DNA of 64,000 nt from Sulfitobacter delicatus (GTDB lineage: Bacteria > Pseudomonadota > Alphaproteobacteria > Rhodobacterales > Rhodobacteraceae), in NCBI RefSeq assembly GCF_900102535.1, contig NZ_FNBP01000001.1:124001-188000 (forward strand), written 5' to 3'. Numbering within the stretch: position 1 is the first letter of the stretch; each line of letters opens with the position of its first letter. Below the pieces are notes generated by a model, which worked only from the letters and a program-made list of their open reading frames with translations, was not told the DNA's origin and searched no databases. Below are positions 45,926-55,234 of the stretch, one piece after another. Position numbers and translations under genes: made by a program.

Positions 45926-46923
45926 AGCGCCGCCAGCGCATCGGCCAGACGCGCCGCCCCTTGGCGGAAGGGGTCGCAGGTGGGCAGGCCCATGCGGTCT
46001 TCGACTTCTTGAAGGTAGGCCAGCGCCTCCTCCTCAGACATGTGGTAGGTATTGACGGAAATGCCCACGACCTTGCAGTCGGGGTTGGCCACCTGCGCCA
46101 GCTGCAGCGATAGATCGCGCAGCGCTTCGAGGCTCGGCAGGCTGTAGCCGGGCAAGCCGCGCATGTGCTCGCGCGTGGGCTCATGGCTGAGAATCAGCGC
46201 ATCAGGCTGGCCGCCGTGGATCAGCGCCATAGTCACGCCGGAATAGGAGACGTGGAACAGGCTGCCTTGCCCTTCGATGATGTCCCAATGGTCATCGTCA
46301 TTGTCCGGCGTCAGATATTCCACCGCGCCCGCCATGAAATCCGCGATGACGGCGTCCAGCGGCACGCCCTCGCCGGTGATCAGAATGCCGGTCTGGCCAG
46401 TGGCGCGGAAGCTGCTTTTCATGCCCTTCTCGCGCATCGCCTCATCCAGTGCGAGGCCGGTGTACATCTTGCCGACGGAGCAATCGGTGCCCACCGCCAA
46501 CACCCGCTTGCCGCGGCGTTTGACGCCATCGGCGATGGGGTATTCGACTGACGGCACGCGTACGTCATGCAGCGTCGCACCGCTTTTCTCAGCGGCGGCG
46601 ACCAGATCGGCCTCGTCGCGCAGCAGGTTGTGCAGGCCCGAAGCAATATCGAACCCCATGTTGAGCGCTTGGACCAGCACCTCTTTCCAAGCCGCGCTGA
46701 TCTTGCCGCCGCGGTTGGCGACGCCAATCACCAACGTCTTGGCGCCTGCCGCCTGCGCCTCAGCCAGCGTCATGTCGGTCAGACCCAGATCCGCTTTGCA
46801 GCCATCCATGCGGAACTGGCCGACGGCGTTATCAGGACGCCAGTCCTTGATGCCTTGGGCAACCTTGGCGGACAGGTGATCGGGCGCGTCGCCCAGAAAC
46901 AGCAGATAGGGGGTTTGAATCAT
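45922..46923 (-). CDS. dgcN: DgcN family (DUF1611) N-acetyltransferase for D-amino acids
   Basis: A 333-residue DUF1611 protein. A P-loop-like 'VLAVGTDCSVGKMYTGLAL' lies near residue 145, and 'FRATGQTGILITGEGVPLDA' follows. Characterised relatives in marine bacteria acetylate D-glutamate as the first step of its catabolism, with DgcA racemising the product. The start is ATG 46923 after GGAGACCTGCC. First gene of the operon, divergent from malyl-CoA lyase. Confidence 0.85.
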   Translation of the reverse strand: MIQTPYLLFLGDAPDHLSAKVAQGIKDWRPDNAVGQFRMDGCKADLGLTDMTLAEAQAAGAKTLVIGVANRGGKISAAWKEVLVQALNMGFDIASGLHNLLRDEADLVAAAEKSGATLHDVRVPSVEYPIADGVKRRGKRVLAVGTDCSVGKMYTGLALDEAMREKGMKSSFRATGQTGILITGEGVPLDAVIADFMAGAVEYLTPDNDDDHWDIIEGQGSLFHVSYSGVTMALIHGGQPDALILSHEPTREHMRGLPGYSLPSLEALRDLSLQLAQVANPDCKVVGISVNTYHMSEEEALAYLQEVEDRMGLPTCDPFRQGAARLADALAAL

Positions 46924-47084
46924 GGCAGGTCTCCGGCATTGGTTTGAGCGCATTTTGCGCGTGAGAATATGCAAGTACGTCTCATTGTCGATGCCTTTCG
47001 CGTGCAGCGCGCTGAAGTCAGCCAGCATTTACCTCAAACTGCGCAAAAATCTTGCACGAGAGTTCTGCAGCGCAGAATGCTGCG

Positions 47085-47104
47085 CTTGCGAAATCGACTT
47101 GCGA
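47085..47104. repeat. short direct repeats in the dgcN / malyl-CoA lyase promoter region
   Basis: CTTGCGA occurs twice, 13 bases apart, with an inverted GCAGC...GCTGC just upstream (47066-47084). The 246-base divergent region is otherwise free of genes. It probably binds a regulator of the ethylmalonyl-CoA pathway; which one is unknown. Confidence 0.35.
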
Positions 47105-47169
47105 TTGGCGACGCAATTTCATACCAGATTGACGAACCTGAATGAAACAATATTACCCATAGGTGCCTT

Positions 47170-48129
47170 ATGAGCTTCCGTATCCAGCCCGCCGCCCCTG
47201 CCCGCCCAAACCGCTGCCAGTTGTTCGGCCCCGGCTCCCGCCCGGCGATCTTTGAGAAAATGGCGGCGTCGGATGCGGATGTCATCAACCTTGATCTCGA
47301 AGACAGTGTGGCGCCCTCCGACAAAGACAGCGCGCGCGAAAATATCATCAAAGCGATCTCCGAGGTCAATTGGGGCAACAAGACGCTTTCGGTGCGCATC
47401 AACGGTTTGGACACGCCCTATTGGTATCGCGATGTGGTCGATCTGCTGGAACAGGCCGGGCCGCGGCTGGATCAGATTATGATCCCGAAGGTGGGCTGCG
47501 CGGCGGATGTCTATGCCGTTGATGCGCTGGCAACCGCAGTGGAGACGGCGATGGGCCGCGAGAAGAAGATCAGCTTTGAGGTGATCATCGAGTCAGCCGC
47601 GGGCATCGCCCATGTGGAGGAGATCGCCGCCTCTTCGCCGCGCTTGCAAGCGATGTCGCTGGGGGCAGCGGACTTTGCCGCTTCCATGGGCATGCAGACA
47701 ACGGGCATCGGCGGCACGCAGGAAAACTATTACATGCAGCGCGAGGGACAAAAGCATTGGTCCGACCCGTGGCATTGGGCACAGGCGGCGATTGTTGCAG
47801 CCTGCCGGACGCACGGCGTGCTGCCGGTCGATGGACCCTTTGGCGACTTCTCAGATGATGAAGGCTTCCGGGCGCAGGCGCGGCGTTCGGCGACACTGGG
47901 CATGGTCGGCAAATGGGCGATCCATCCTAAGCAGGTGGCCTTGAGCAATGAGGTTTTCACCCCATCGGAGGAGGCCGTGGCCGAGGCGCGGGAGATTCTT
48001 GCGGCGATGGATGAGGCTAAAGCCAAGGGCGAAGGGGCCACCGTTTATAAAGGGCGTTTGGTGGATATTGCCAGCATCAAACAGGCTGAGGTTGTGGTGC
48101 GGCAGTCGGAGATGATTGCCGGGGGCTGA
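47170..48129 (+). CDS. mcl1: L-malyl-CoA / beta-methylmalyl-CoA lyase
   Basis: A CitE-family lyase of 319 residues. 'QLFGPGSRPAIFEKMAASDA' and 'VINLDLEDSVAPSDKDSAR' are the family opening; 'FEVIIESAAGIAHVEEIAAS' holds the metal-binding Glu, and 'AADFAASMGMQTTGIGGTQE' follows. In Rhodobacterales this enzyme splits methylmalyl-CoA to glyoxylate and propionyl-CoA in the ethylmalonyl-CoA pathway. Mcd of the same pathway is at 58.5 kb. Confidence 0.92.
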   Translation: MSFRIQPAAPARPNRCQLFGPGSRPAIFEKMAASDADVINLDLEDSVAPSDKDSARENIIKAISEVNWGNKTLSVRINGLDTPYWYRDVVDLLEQAGPRLDQIMIPKVGCAADVYAVDALATAVETAMGREKKISFEVIIESAAGIAHVEEIAASSPRLQAMSLGAADFAASMGMQTTGIGGTQENYYMQREGQKHWSDPWHWAQAAIVAACRTHGVLPVDGPFGDFSDDEGFRAQARRSATLGMVGKWAIHPKQVALSNEVFTPSEEAVAEAREILAAMDEAKAKGEGATVYKGRLVDIASIKQAEVVVRQSEMIAGG

Positions 48130-48144
48130 GCCTTTTGGCAGGCC

Positions 48145-48165
48145 GCCGGGGGCGCTGCCCCCGGC
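48145..48165 (+). terminator. strong GC hairpin after malyl-CoA lyase
   Basis: GCCGGGGGC / GCCCCCGGC nine-bp perfect stem with loop GCT, 16 bases after the stop codon. There is no T-run, but GGGTATTTATGAAAGAATGAAGG follows in two short blocks, a pattern that recurs after genes in this lineage. Probably ends or protects the mcl transcript before accA. Confidence 0.5.
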
Positions 48166-48282
48166 CCCCCGCGGGTATTTATGAAAGAATGAAGGTAAAG
48201 GGGGCGGCGCGTCTTGCCCAAACCCGCGTTGCAAACCGGCGCGTTGCGCTCCATATACACAAGCAACAAGCCGGAGCATGTA

Positions 48283-49245
48283 ATGACCCAATATCTGGAT
48301 TTCGAAAAACCACTGGCCGAGATTGAAGGCAAGGCGGAAGAGCTGCGGGCGCTGGCCCGGTCCAATGAAGAGATGGACATCACCGCTGAGGCGCAGGCGC
48401 TGGATAAAAAAGCGGCAGTGATGCTTGAGGATCTTTATGGGTCGTTGACGCCGTGGCGGAAGTGTCAGGTGGCGCGCCATCCTGAACGGCCGCATTGCAA
48501 GGACTATGTTGAGGCGCTGTTTACCGAGTTCACGCCACTGGCGGGGGACCGGAACTTTGCCGATGACCATGCGGTTATGGGCGGTTTGGCGCGGTTCAAT
48601 GACATCCCGGTCATGGTGATTGGCCATGAGAAGGGCAATGACACCAAGAGCCGGATTGAGCGCAATTTCGGCATGGCGCGGCCCGAAGGTTACCGCAAGG
48701 CGGTGCGTTTGATGGAACTGGCGGACAAGTTCAACTTGCCGGTGGTGACCATTGTTGACACGCCGGGCGCCTATCCGGGCAAGGGGGCCGAGGAGCGCGG
48801 CCAGTCCGAGGCGATTGCGCGCTCGACGGAGAAATGCTTGCAGATCGGCGTGCCGCTGATCAGCGTGATCGTGGGTGAAGGCGGGTCTGGCGGGGCGGTG
48901 GCTTTTGCCACGGCGAACCGTGTCGCGATGCTGGAACATTCGGTTTATTCGGTGATCACGCCCGAGGGCTGCGCCTCGATCCTGTGGAAAGACAGCGAGA
49001 AGATGCGCGAAGCTGCCGAGCAGATGCGTTTGACCGCTGAGGAGCTTAAAACCCTTGGCGTGATCGACCGGATCATTCCCGAGCCGATGGGCGGCGCGCA
49101 TCGCCATGCTGAACAATCCATCGAAGCTGTGGGCAAGGCGATTGCCGCGATGCTTAAAGAGCTCGACGGTAAGGATGGCAAGGCGCTCGTGAAAGACCGC
49201 CGGACCAAGTTCCTTGAGATGGGTCGCAAGGGGCTGGCGGCTTAA
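48283..49245 (+). CDS. accA: acetyl-CoA carboxylase carboxyltransferase subunit alpha
   Basis: A 320-residue subunit. '[20 protein letters not shown]' is the usual opening, and the catalytic region includes '[20 protein letters not shown]' and '[20 protein letters not shown]'. The start is ATG 48283 after CCGGAGCATGTA. It forms malonyl-CoA with AccD and biotinylated AccB. Confidence 0.95.
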   Translation: MTQYLDFEKPLAEIEGKAEELRALARSNEEMDITAEAQALDKKAAVMLEDLYGSLTPWRKCQVARHPERPHCKDYVEALFTEFTPLAGDRNFADDHAVMGGLARFNDIPVMVIGHEKGNDTKSRIERNFGMARPEGYRKAVRLMELADKFNLPVVTIVDTPGAYPGKGAEERGQSEAIARSTEKCLQIGVPLISVIVGEGGSGGAVAFATANRVAMLEHSVYSVITPEGCASILWKDSEKMREAAEQMRLTAEELKTLGVIDRIIPEPMGGAHRHAEQSIEAVGKAIAAMLKELDGKDGKALVKDRRTKFLEMGRKGLAA

Positions 49246-49688
49246 GCCAGCTTTACCCGAAATCGTGGATCAGGCGCGATCTGGTCAAACCCGGCGCGGC
49301 GGTAGAACGCCTGTGCGCGCCGGTTCTGCAGATCCGTGCCGACCGTGACATAGACGCACCCTTGTCTGCGCGCGTGTTCGAGTGCTGCTTGCACTAGGGC
49401 GCGGCCCACCCCCTTGCCTCGCGCCGTATCGCAGACGAAGAGATGGTGGAGGTCCATCCCTCGCGCGCCAAACTGTAGCTGCATCTGCGGGCAAAGCGCC
49501 GCGTAGCCATGCAGCCCGGTGGTGCCTTCCGCAACCAGCAAGGTGACCCACGGAGCGGGGCCGAGGCTGTCGCGCTCAAGCGCCGCGAGGCTCAGCGTCG
49601 CGGCATCGCCGTGGTAGGCGGCAAGCGCGTGGGCGAGATCAAGAACCATTGGTAGGTCAGGCTTCGTCGCAGGGCGGATATGGGGCAT
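49242..49688 (-). CDS. GNAT family N-acetyltransferase
   Basis: A 148-residue protein. The acetyl-CoA loop is '[19 protein letters not shown]', and '[17 protein letters not shown]' is the C-terminal motif. The substrate cannot be told. The start is ATG 49688; the GTG eight codons upstream is less likely. Convergent with accA, overlapping by four bases. Confidence 0.85.
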   Translation of the reverse strand: MPHIRPATKPDLPMVLDLAHALAAYHGDAATLSLAALERDSLGPAPWVTLLVAEGTTGLHGYAALCPQMQLQFGARGMDLHHLFVCDTARGKGVGRALVQAALEHARRQGCVYVTVGTDLQNRRAQAFYRRAGFDQIAPDPRFRVKLA

Positions 49689-49988
49689 GTCGTCTCTTTC
49701 TGTGATCACCACAGGGAGACAAGCAAAGCCGCGCTGTGGCGGCTGTTGGATATGGGAAGGGTGCCGCGCCGGTTAGGAGCGGGGGTAATAGACTGTTGAG
49801 GTGAAAGTCTTTTCCATGGCGATACTCATGCGCACGCCCGGCGCATCTGTCAAGCGCCGCGCAAGTCATTCGTGAAACGGTGTGATTTGAAAATACTCCC
49901 GAACACTCCGATATTAGTAGCACAGGGTGTCTGCGACACCTCTTCGCCGCCGGGCGCCCTTTATGTTCACGCAACAAGGGAGCCTGTC

Positions 49989-50294
49989 ATGTATAAACGC
50001 ATCCTCACCTCTGCCCTGCTCTTTGGGATGGCCTGCACTGGCCCGCCCGCTTGGGCCCAGTCCTGCGCGCCGCGCGCTGCTCTCGTCACGCAGTTGGAAA
50101 CGGCATATGGCGAGACCCTGTCGGCCCGTGGCTTGCAAAGCGCAGAATCGCTGATCGAAGTCTTTGCCTCTCCTCAAAGCGGCAGCTTCACTGTGCTGAT
50201 GAGCCGTCCCGATGGCGTGAGCTGCATTATCTCAACTGGTACACATTGGCTGATCGAACCGGCGCCGCCGGCAAAAGATGGCGTGACCGGCTAG
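49989..50294 (+). CDS. secreted protein of unknown function (101 aa)
   Basis: Unrecognised. The signal peptide is clear ('MYKRILTSALLFGMACTGPP', cleavage after AWA). The mature part of about 78 residues has two cysteines ('QSCAPRAAL' and 'GVSCIIS'), probably disulfide-bonded. The start is ATG 49989 with GGGAG six bases upstream. The 300 bases between this gene and the GNAT gene show no other feature. Confidence 0.65.
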   Translation: MYKRILTSALLFGMACTGPPAWAQSCAPRAALVTQLETAYGETLSARGLQSAESLIEVFASPQSGSFTVLMSRPDGVSCIISTGTHWLIEPAPPAKDGVTG

Positions 50295-50297
50295 AGG

Positions 50298-50948
50298 TTA
50301 GCTGGCCAACATCCGCAGGCCTTGTGTCACATCTGAGCGCACGGCCAGCCGCAGGCCGGGTTCATCCCCGGCCCGCAGTGCTGCGATAATCAGCCGGTGG
50401 AAATGCGGCGGCTCGGTTCGCCGCAAACGGCCATAGAGCGCGCGCATAGTTGGGCCCATTTGCAGCCAGACGGTTTCGGCCATGGCCAGCATCGCGGGCG
50501 CTTGGGCGCGGAGGTACAGCGTGCGGTGGAATTCCAGGTTGGTGCGGATATAGCTGACCGCATCGCGGTGCGCGACGGCTTCGGCGATGTTGGTGTTGAT
50601 CGTCTGCATCCGCTCGATCAGCGCCATATGGGCGCGCGGCAATGCGCGGGATGCCAGTTCGACTTCCAAGAGTGCCCGCAGGGCGGCCAGTTCTTCAATC
50701 CTCTCGTTACTAAGCTCGGGCGTCGAGATGCGTCCTGAGGTCGACATGGTCAGCGCGCCTTCAGCCGCCAGCCGCCGCACCGCTTCGCGGGCGGGGGTCA
50801 TTGAGACCTCGTATTCACGGCCAATCCCGCGCAGGGTCAAGGCATGGCCCGGTGGCAGGTCGCCATGCATGATGCGCGAGCGCAACCCGCGGTAGACACG
50901 GTCATGGGCCAGCGGCGTGGCCTCGACGGGGCGAGGGCTTAGGTTCAT
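50298..50948 (-). CDS. GntR family (FadR/FCD) transcriptional regulator
   Basis: A 216-residue regulator. 'RIMHGDLPPGHALTLRGIGR' and 'MTPAREAVRRLAAEGALT' form the winged helix, and an FCD ligand-binding domain follows ('NLEFHRTLYLRAQAPAMLAM' holds metal-binding His). The start is ATG 50948. The target is unknown. Confidence 0.9.
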   Translation of the reverse strand: MNLSPRPVEATPLAHDRVYRGLRSRIMHGDLPPGHALTLRGIGREYEVSMTPAREAVRRLAAEGALTMSTSGRISTPELSNERIEELAALRALLEVELASRALPRAHMALIERMQTINTNIAEAVAHRDAVSYIRTNLEFHRTLYLRAQAPAMLAMAETVWLQMGPTMRALYGRLRRTEPPHFHRLIIAALRAGDEPGLRLAVRSDVTQGLRMLAS

Positions 50949-50997
50949 GGTTTGGTTGTGATCACAAAGCTGGCGTTGGTCAAGTACCGCGGGGTGG

Positions 50998-51684
50998 TCA
51001 GAACTTGTAGCGGTGCAGCCCACCACCGTGATCGCGCAGCCATTGCCGGGGGGCTGCGTAGTCGCCATAGATGCGCGTGACCTCGGCCCAGAAGGCGGGT
51101 GAGTGGTTCATCTGCGCCAGATGGGCGACTTCATGGGCCGCGACATAGTCGAGCACCTCGGGCGGGGTCATAATCAGCCGCCAAGAAAACATCAGCCCGC
51201 CGTCGCTGGTGCAAGACCCCCAGCGAGAGCGTGTGTCGCGCAGGGTCAGACGGCTGTAGGGACGGCCCAGACGGGCTGCATAGTCGTCGCAAGCACCAGC
51301 AAGCCGATCCCGCGCCACTTCGCGGAGATGCGCCGCCAAACGCTTGCCGATACTCTCAGGGGCACCAGGGACGATGATGTCCTGATCCCCGATCCGCACA
51401 CCGCGCCCCTGCCCTGCTGCAACGCGCAGCATTTTGCCGCCGAGGGGCAATTCGGCACCGGGGGCGACAATCACGTCCTCCCCCCGCTCGGCCAAATGTT
51501 TGCGAATCCAGTCTTGCTTAGTCTCGGCAAAGTCCAAGGCTTCGCGCTCTGGTAGCCGTTTGGGCATGGTTAGCGTCACCCGCCCGTCCAGCTGCGAGAT
51601 GCGCAAAGAGATGCGCCGGGCACGCGCTGAACGCCGCAGGGTCAGGGGAATCGGCGGGTTGCCGGGCAGCACTGGGTCTTTCAT
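50998..51684 (-). CDS. YgjP-type zinc metallopeptidase (DUF45, M48-like)
   Basis: A 228-residue protein. The zinc motif is HEVAH in 'DYVAAHEVAHLAQMNHSPAF', and 'RDTRSRWGSCTSDGGLMFSW' is the family core. The start 'MKDPVLPGNPPIPLTLRRSA' is at 51684. Substrate unknown; conserved in alphaproteobacteria. Confidence 0.9.
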   Translation of the reverse strand: MKDPVLPGNPPIPLTLRRSARARRISLRISQLDGRVTLTMPKRLPEREALDFAETKQDWIRKHLAERGEDVIVAPGAELPLGGKMLRVAAGQGRGVRIGDQDIIVPGAPESIGKRLAAHLREVARDRLAGACDDYAARLGRPYSRLTLRDTRSRWGSCTSDGGLMFSWRLIMTPPEVLDYVAAHEVAHLAQMNHSPAFWAEVTRIYGDYAAPRQWLRDHGGGLHRYKF

Positions 51685-51795
51685 TACCGAGGCAACGTCC
51701 CTAGATAGTGGCCAAAGCCTTTGACAGTGCCCCCCTCATATGGCACTTGGCCGGAATCATCTACACGCAACAGTAATATTATAAAGGGGTGTTTC

Positions 51796-52125
51796 ATGCC
51801 CAACGAAGAATGGGGAACCAAGCGCCTGTGCCCCACTACGGGCAAGCGCTTCTATGACCTCAATAAAAATCCGATCATCAGCCCCTACACGGGCGAAGAG
51901 GTCGAGGTCGACAATTCCAAGTCCCGCATGATCGCGGCGGATGCCGAGGATGCGGTCACAGCCAAGGCTAAGAAGGGCGACAAGGCGGACGACGAGACTC
52001 TGGTGGATGACGACGACACAGTCGATGTCGATCTGGACGACGATCTGCTGGATGACGACGATGACGATGAGGATACAGTTCCCCTCGATGATATCGCCGA
52101 AGTCGCGTCGGACGACGAAGACTAA
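51796..52125 (+). CDS. TIGR02300 family protein (FYDLN acid domain)
   Basis: A 109-residue protein. The conserved 'EWGTKRLCPTTGKRFYDLNK' (FYDLN) opening is followed by a very acidic tail with runs of Asp ('DLDDDLLDDDDDDEDTVPLD'). The function is unknown; it is typical of alphaproteobacteria. The start is ATG 51796 after AAAGGGGTGTTTC. It lies upstream of tRNA-Ala. Confidence 0.9.
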   Translation: MPNEEWGTKRLCPTTGKRFYDLNKNPIISPYTGEEVEVDNSKSRMIAADAEDAVTAKAKKGDKADDETLVDDDDTVDVDLDDDLLDDDDDDEDTVPLDDIAEVASDDED

Positions 52126-52153
52126 TTAATCGGCGGCGGGGTCAATTTTCCGC

Positions 52154-52182
52154 TTGATCCCGCCTCCGCCAGCGCCTAGTTA
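52154..52182 (+). promoter_or_regulatory. possible promoter of tRNA-Ala
   Basis: TTGATC, 17 bases, TAGTTA on the plus strand. The predicted start, at about 52190, would give a 34-base leader before the tRNA. Confidence 0.35.
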
Positions 52183-52223
52183 GCGGCGCATAACGACCCG
52201 GATCACACGATACGATCCACGAT

Positions 52224-52299
52224 GGGGCCTTAGCTCAGCTGGGAGAGCGCCTGCATGGCATGCAGGAGGTCAGCGGTTCGATCCCGCTAGGCTCCACCA
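52224..52299 (+). tRNA. tRNA-Ala (anticodon GGC)
   Basis: A 76-base gene including encoded CCA. The acceptor stem GGGGCCT / AGGCTCC contains the G3-U70 pair that marks alanine tRNAs. The D-loop is AGCTCAGCTGGGAGAGC, the anticodon arm CCTGC-ATGGCAT-GCAGG places GGC at 34-36, and the T-loop is GGTTCGATCC. Its 3' end is the integration site of the adjacent element and is restored by the inserted DNA. Confidence 0.96.
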
Positions 52300-52301
52300 A
52301 A
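52283..52301 (+). repeat. attL core (3' end of tRNA-Ala)
   Basis: CCCGCTAGGCTCCACCAAA, identical to the copy at 57250-57268. It spans the T-arm, the acceptor 3' strand, CCA and two further A. Confidence 0.9.
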
Positions 52302-52337
52302 TCTTTACAGTTCAGTATGTTAGTTGAACATTAGAGT

Positions 52338-52361
52338 GGTGTGACACATAGGTGTGACACA
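52338..52361 (+). repeat. integrase arm-type repeats, left end
   Basis: GGTGTGACACA occurs twice (52338-52348 and 52351-52361) in direct orientation, directly before the integrase start codon. A third copy is near the right end at 57179. This is the pattern expected of integrase arm-binding sites, which could also autoregulate the integrase promoter. Confidence 0.6.
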
Positions 52362-52363
52362 CA

Positions 52364-54100
52364 ATGAAGCTACATGCGTATCTGACCAAATCACGACACG
52401 GCATTTTCTACTTCCGCTGGCCGCAGCTACAGGCGGACAGAACAGCCCCCCGCAAAAGTCTGCGATTGTCCCTCCGTACGAGGTGCCCAAGGGAGGCTGG
52501 CAGGTTGGCCAGACATCTTGCAGTGTGCGGTGACGAACTTAACCGAAGCACGACAGGGACTGGCATGAAGTACGCTGAACTCCGCGCGATGGCTCACGCC
52601 TACTTTCAAGCACAGCTAGACGCCTCCATTGAGCGACGCAGTGCCATAGGGCCGCTCACGGCGGAGGAAAGGCAAGACGCGGAGCGATCACTAGAAATAC
52701 ATGAACTACCAAATAGCGACTTCTGGCAGCTACTTGGGCGTGAAAACGCAGAGAAAGAGTTGGCTAGGTTCGGCGCTGGCACCGGCATCGAGCTAGGGCA
52801 GCAAGGGTCGAGAATACCGGTAATCCTCGATGAGATAAGGAAGGCTAAGGTTAGCATGATTAAGGCTGGGCTAGAGTATAACCAGTCGCTGGATCACTAT
52901 GTATTTACAACGCCTCAGAGCGCCTCTCTGGAAGCCAAAGCGCGTGACACGGGAGGTGTCCGGCGCAAAACCCCTGCAGCCCCTCAGGGGGGCGATGTGA
53001 CGGGCTCTGGGCCCCTCCTTTCGACGCTGTTCGCTGAACGCAGAGCCGAGGCCGAGAAGGGTGGTGAGTGGTCACCAAAACTTCTGGACGACTATCAGAG
53101 GTGGACGAGCCTTTTCATTGAACTGTTCGGGGATAGACCGCTCTTGGAGTACAGGAAGCCCGACGCAAGGGCATTCAAGGAAGCACTGAGCCAGTTACCT
53201 GCCAACAGCACCAAGTATGCCCAGACTAAGGAGCTATCCACACGTGAAGCTATAGAGGCTGCTAAGACGCACAACATGGCCACGCTTTCCACTAGCACCA
53301 TCAACAAGGCGCTCGGACGCATGCAAGCCTTATGGAATTGGGCTGACAAACAACTCGACGCACCGGTTAGCGACATCTTCGGCCCAATGAAACTGGCGAC
53401 CAGAGGTAGTGCCCGGACAGAAGCGAGCCCATTTAGCAAGGATCAGCTTCAAGTCATTTTTAGCAGCCCCCTGTTCACGGGATGCAAATCCGAGCGGCTT
53501 CGCACACAACCGGGCCTCACAGACATGAGTGGTACAAGTTGGTACTGGCTTCCCCTACTGGGCCTTTTCACAGGCGCGAGGCTGAACGAACTTTGCCAGC
53601 TGCGGATCGAGGACGTGGACGAAGATGGGGGTATACAGCGCCTGCGCTTTCGTCAAGGTGATGAGACCCAGCGCATTAAAGGCGGAAAAGCCCGCGAGGT
53701 GCCTTTGCACCCGGAACTGCTCAGGCTTGGCTTTTTGAAATACGTACGGGCCAAACGTTCAGAGGGTCACGAGCGTGTATTCCCCAACCTTACAATCGAT
53801 AGGTCAGGCTACTACTCCGACAGGTCGTCCAAGGACTTCAGTAGCTACATCACGAAGCTGGGCATCAAATCGGACAAGACTTCCTTTCACTCCTTCCGAC
53901 ACAACTTTAAAGACGCCTGTCGCCATGCCGGTGTTCCGCCTGACATAAACGATATTCTGCTCGGACATGCGCTGCCCGGTATGGCGGGGCGTTACGGCGA
54001 TGGAAGTGCGCCCTTGGAGCTATTGTACGATGCAGTCGCTAGGGTTCAGCATGCAGGACTGTCGTTGCAACACCTCAGAGGCTACACTCAGGTCAGATAG
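52364..54100 (+). CDS. site-specific tyrosine recombinase (phage-type integrase)
   Basis: A 578-residue integrase, longer than average. The N-terminal part (about 1-200) begins 'MKLHAYLTKSRHGIFYFRWP', a pattern seen in integrases that target tRNAs. The core-binding region is at about 220-340. The catalytic domain shows Arg in 'FTGARLNELCQLRIED', the HxxR box 'SFHSFRHNF', His in 'LLGHALPGM' and the nucleophile Tyr in 'AGRYGDG'. All key residues are intact, so it should be active. It lies 62 bases from attL. Confidence 0.93.
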   Translation: MKLHAYLTKSRHGIFYFRWPQLQADRTAPRKSLRLSLRTRCPREAGRLARHLAVCGDELNRSTTGTGMKYAELRAMAHAYFQAQLDASIERRSAIGPLTAEERQDAERSLEIHELPNSDFWQLLGRENAEKELARFGAGTGIELGQQGSRIPVILDEIRKAKVSMIKAGLEYNQSLDHYVFTTPQSASLEAKARDTGGVRRKTPAAPQGGDVTGSGPLLSTLFAERRAEAEKGGEWSPKLLDDYQRWTSLFIELFGDRPLLEYRKPDARAFKEALSQLPANSTKYAQTKELSTREAIEAAKTHNMATLSTSTINKALGRMQALWNWADKQLDAPVSDIFGPMKLATRGSARTEASPFSKDQLQVIFSSPLFTGCKSERLRTQPGLTDMSGTSWYWLPLLGLFTGARLNELCQLRIEDVDEDGGIQRLRFRQGDETQRIKGGKAREVPLHPELLRLGFLKYVRAKRSEGHERVFPNLTIDRSGYYSDRSSKDFSSYITKLGIKSDKTSFHSFRHNFKDACRHAGVPPDINDILLGHALPGMAGRYGDGSAPLELLYDAVARVQHAGLSLQHLRGYTQVR

Positions 54101-54218
54101 GACAGCCCGGTGGGCGGCCCTGGATCGCCTACCATCCCGCCAAACCATTGCTACACGTGCAGAAACGACTGGGGCATGTTTCTGTTTGTCCCACCTAATT
54201 GGCCGATATGAACTCTAG

Positions 54219-55073
54219 TCAAATCGCTGCCGCACTTATCGCATAGGCGTATGGGTTGCTTCCATGCTTGGCGCTGACAGTAGCCGCCACTGCCGTATGC
54301 AAGACGGTCGCTCCAGCACCGGCGAGAAAGGCCTTATCGATTGGAACGCCGACCATGTACGTGACGCCAGCTGGCCAGAGGCCGTTAATGATGAACGCCG
54401 ATGAGAGGTCCTTAAGCGCCCTGACGGTCCATCTCTCACTGTAGACCTTCTCTAGGTCGCTCAGAGCCGTCCGTAAGTCCATAAGTGCAAGGCCCAGCGC
54501 GGTCGCGTCGTCTTTATTGTGGATATATTTACCGGCCAAGAGGCTTATCTCAGAGTGCAATCTATCTAACTGTTCCTTGCGTTTCGCCTTAAAGTCTAAG
54601 AGGTCCTCGTAGGGCACTTCTCTATCGGGTACCGGCAGAGCCTTCCTGAGCGTCACTTCCACTGATGCCGTGGGGGAGGCGCTACGCCGTAAGAACCCCG
54701 AGGCCTGATCTGACAGAGTGTCTCGATCAGGGGAAGTCAGCGGAAGGACGGACCACAGCTCCCCGTCTCGTTTATCAAGGGCGCTAAGGGTGTCCGAGTA
54801 CTTCTCTAGCATCACTGGGATGTCTAGCTCCGTGAAGGAGTTCTCGGACTTAATGTCTACGCTTTCAGCAATGCCGAGGTCCGTCATTCGGTCCACTGCT
54901 GCATCATATTGCGGTGCCATACCTCTAATCGCGACGGGTGCGTAGACCTTGTCCCAATATAGTATGGCCGCAGGTGCCGCTTGGAGGAAGGACCCATCTC
55001 CGACTACCGCAAAGCTGGTTCCGGTGCGCTTCCGTGAGAGAGCGATTGGGGGGAGCATAACACCACGTTGCAT
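54219..55073 (-). CDS. unknown protein of the tRNA-Ala element (DUF6236-like?)
   Basis: A 284-residue protein. The start is ATG 55073 behind GAGAGGACAGTTG. 'FLQAAPAAILYWDKVYAPVA' near residue 40 recalls the DUF6236 family, from memory only. The middle is charged and helical. The last 65 residues include hydrophobic Gly/Ala-rich segments ('GVPIDKAFLAGAGATVLHTA' and 'AYAISAAAI'), so membrane contact at the C-terminus is possible. It converges with the integrase. Function unknown. Confidence 0.6.
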   Translation of the reverse strand: MQRGVMLPPIALSRKRTGTSFAVVGDGSFLQAAPAAILYWDKVYAPVAIRGMAPQYDAAVDRMTDLGIAESVDIKSENSFTELDIPVMLEKYSDTLSALDKRDGELWSVLPLTSPDRDTLSDQASGFLRRSASPTASVEVTLRKALPVPDREVPYEDLLDFKAKRKEQLDRLHSEISLLAGKYIHNKDDATALGLALMDLRTALSDLEKVYSERWTVRALKDLSSAFIINGLWPAGVTYMVGVPIDKAFLAGAGATVLHTAVAATVSAKHGSNPYAYAISAAAI

Positions 55074-55234
55074 CAACTGTCCTCTCGCCCTGCGTCGGAT
55101 TGAAGCCGGCAATCGGAAACTCCCAATTCCCGGCAGATTTTTTCGAGCCCCGATCTATCTGCTCGCACTGCTATATTTCCCCCGTGGGGTAGGCTCTGTG
55201 CGCCTTCGCGCTCACAATAGCCAATCCACTAGGC

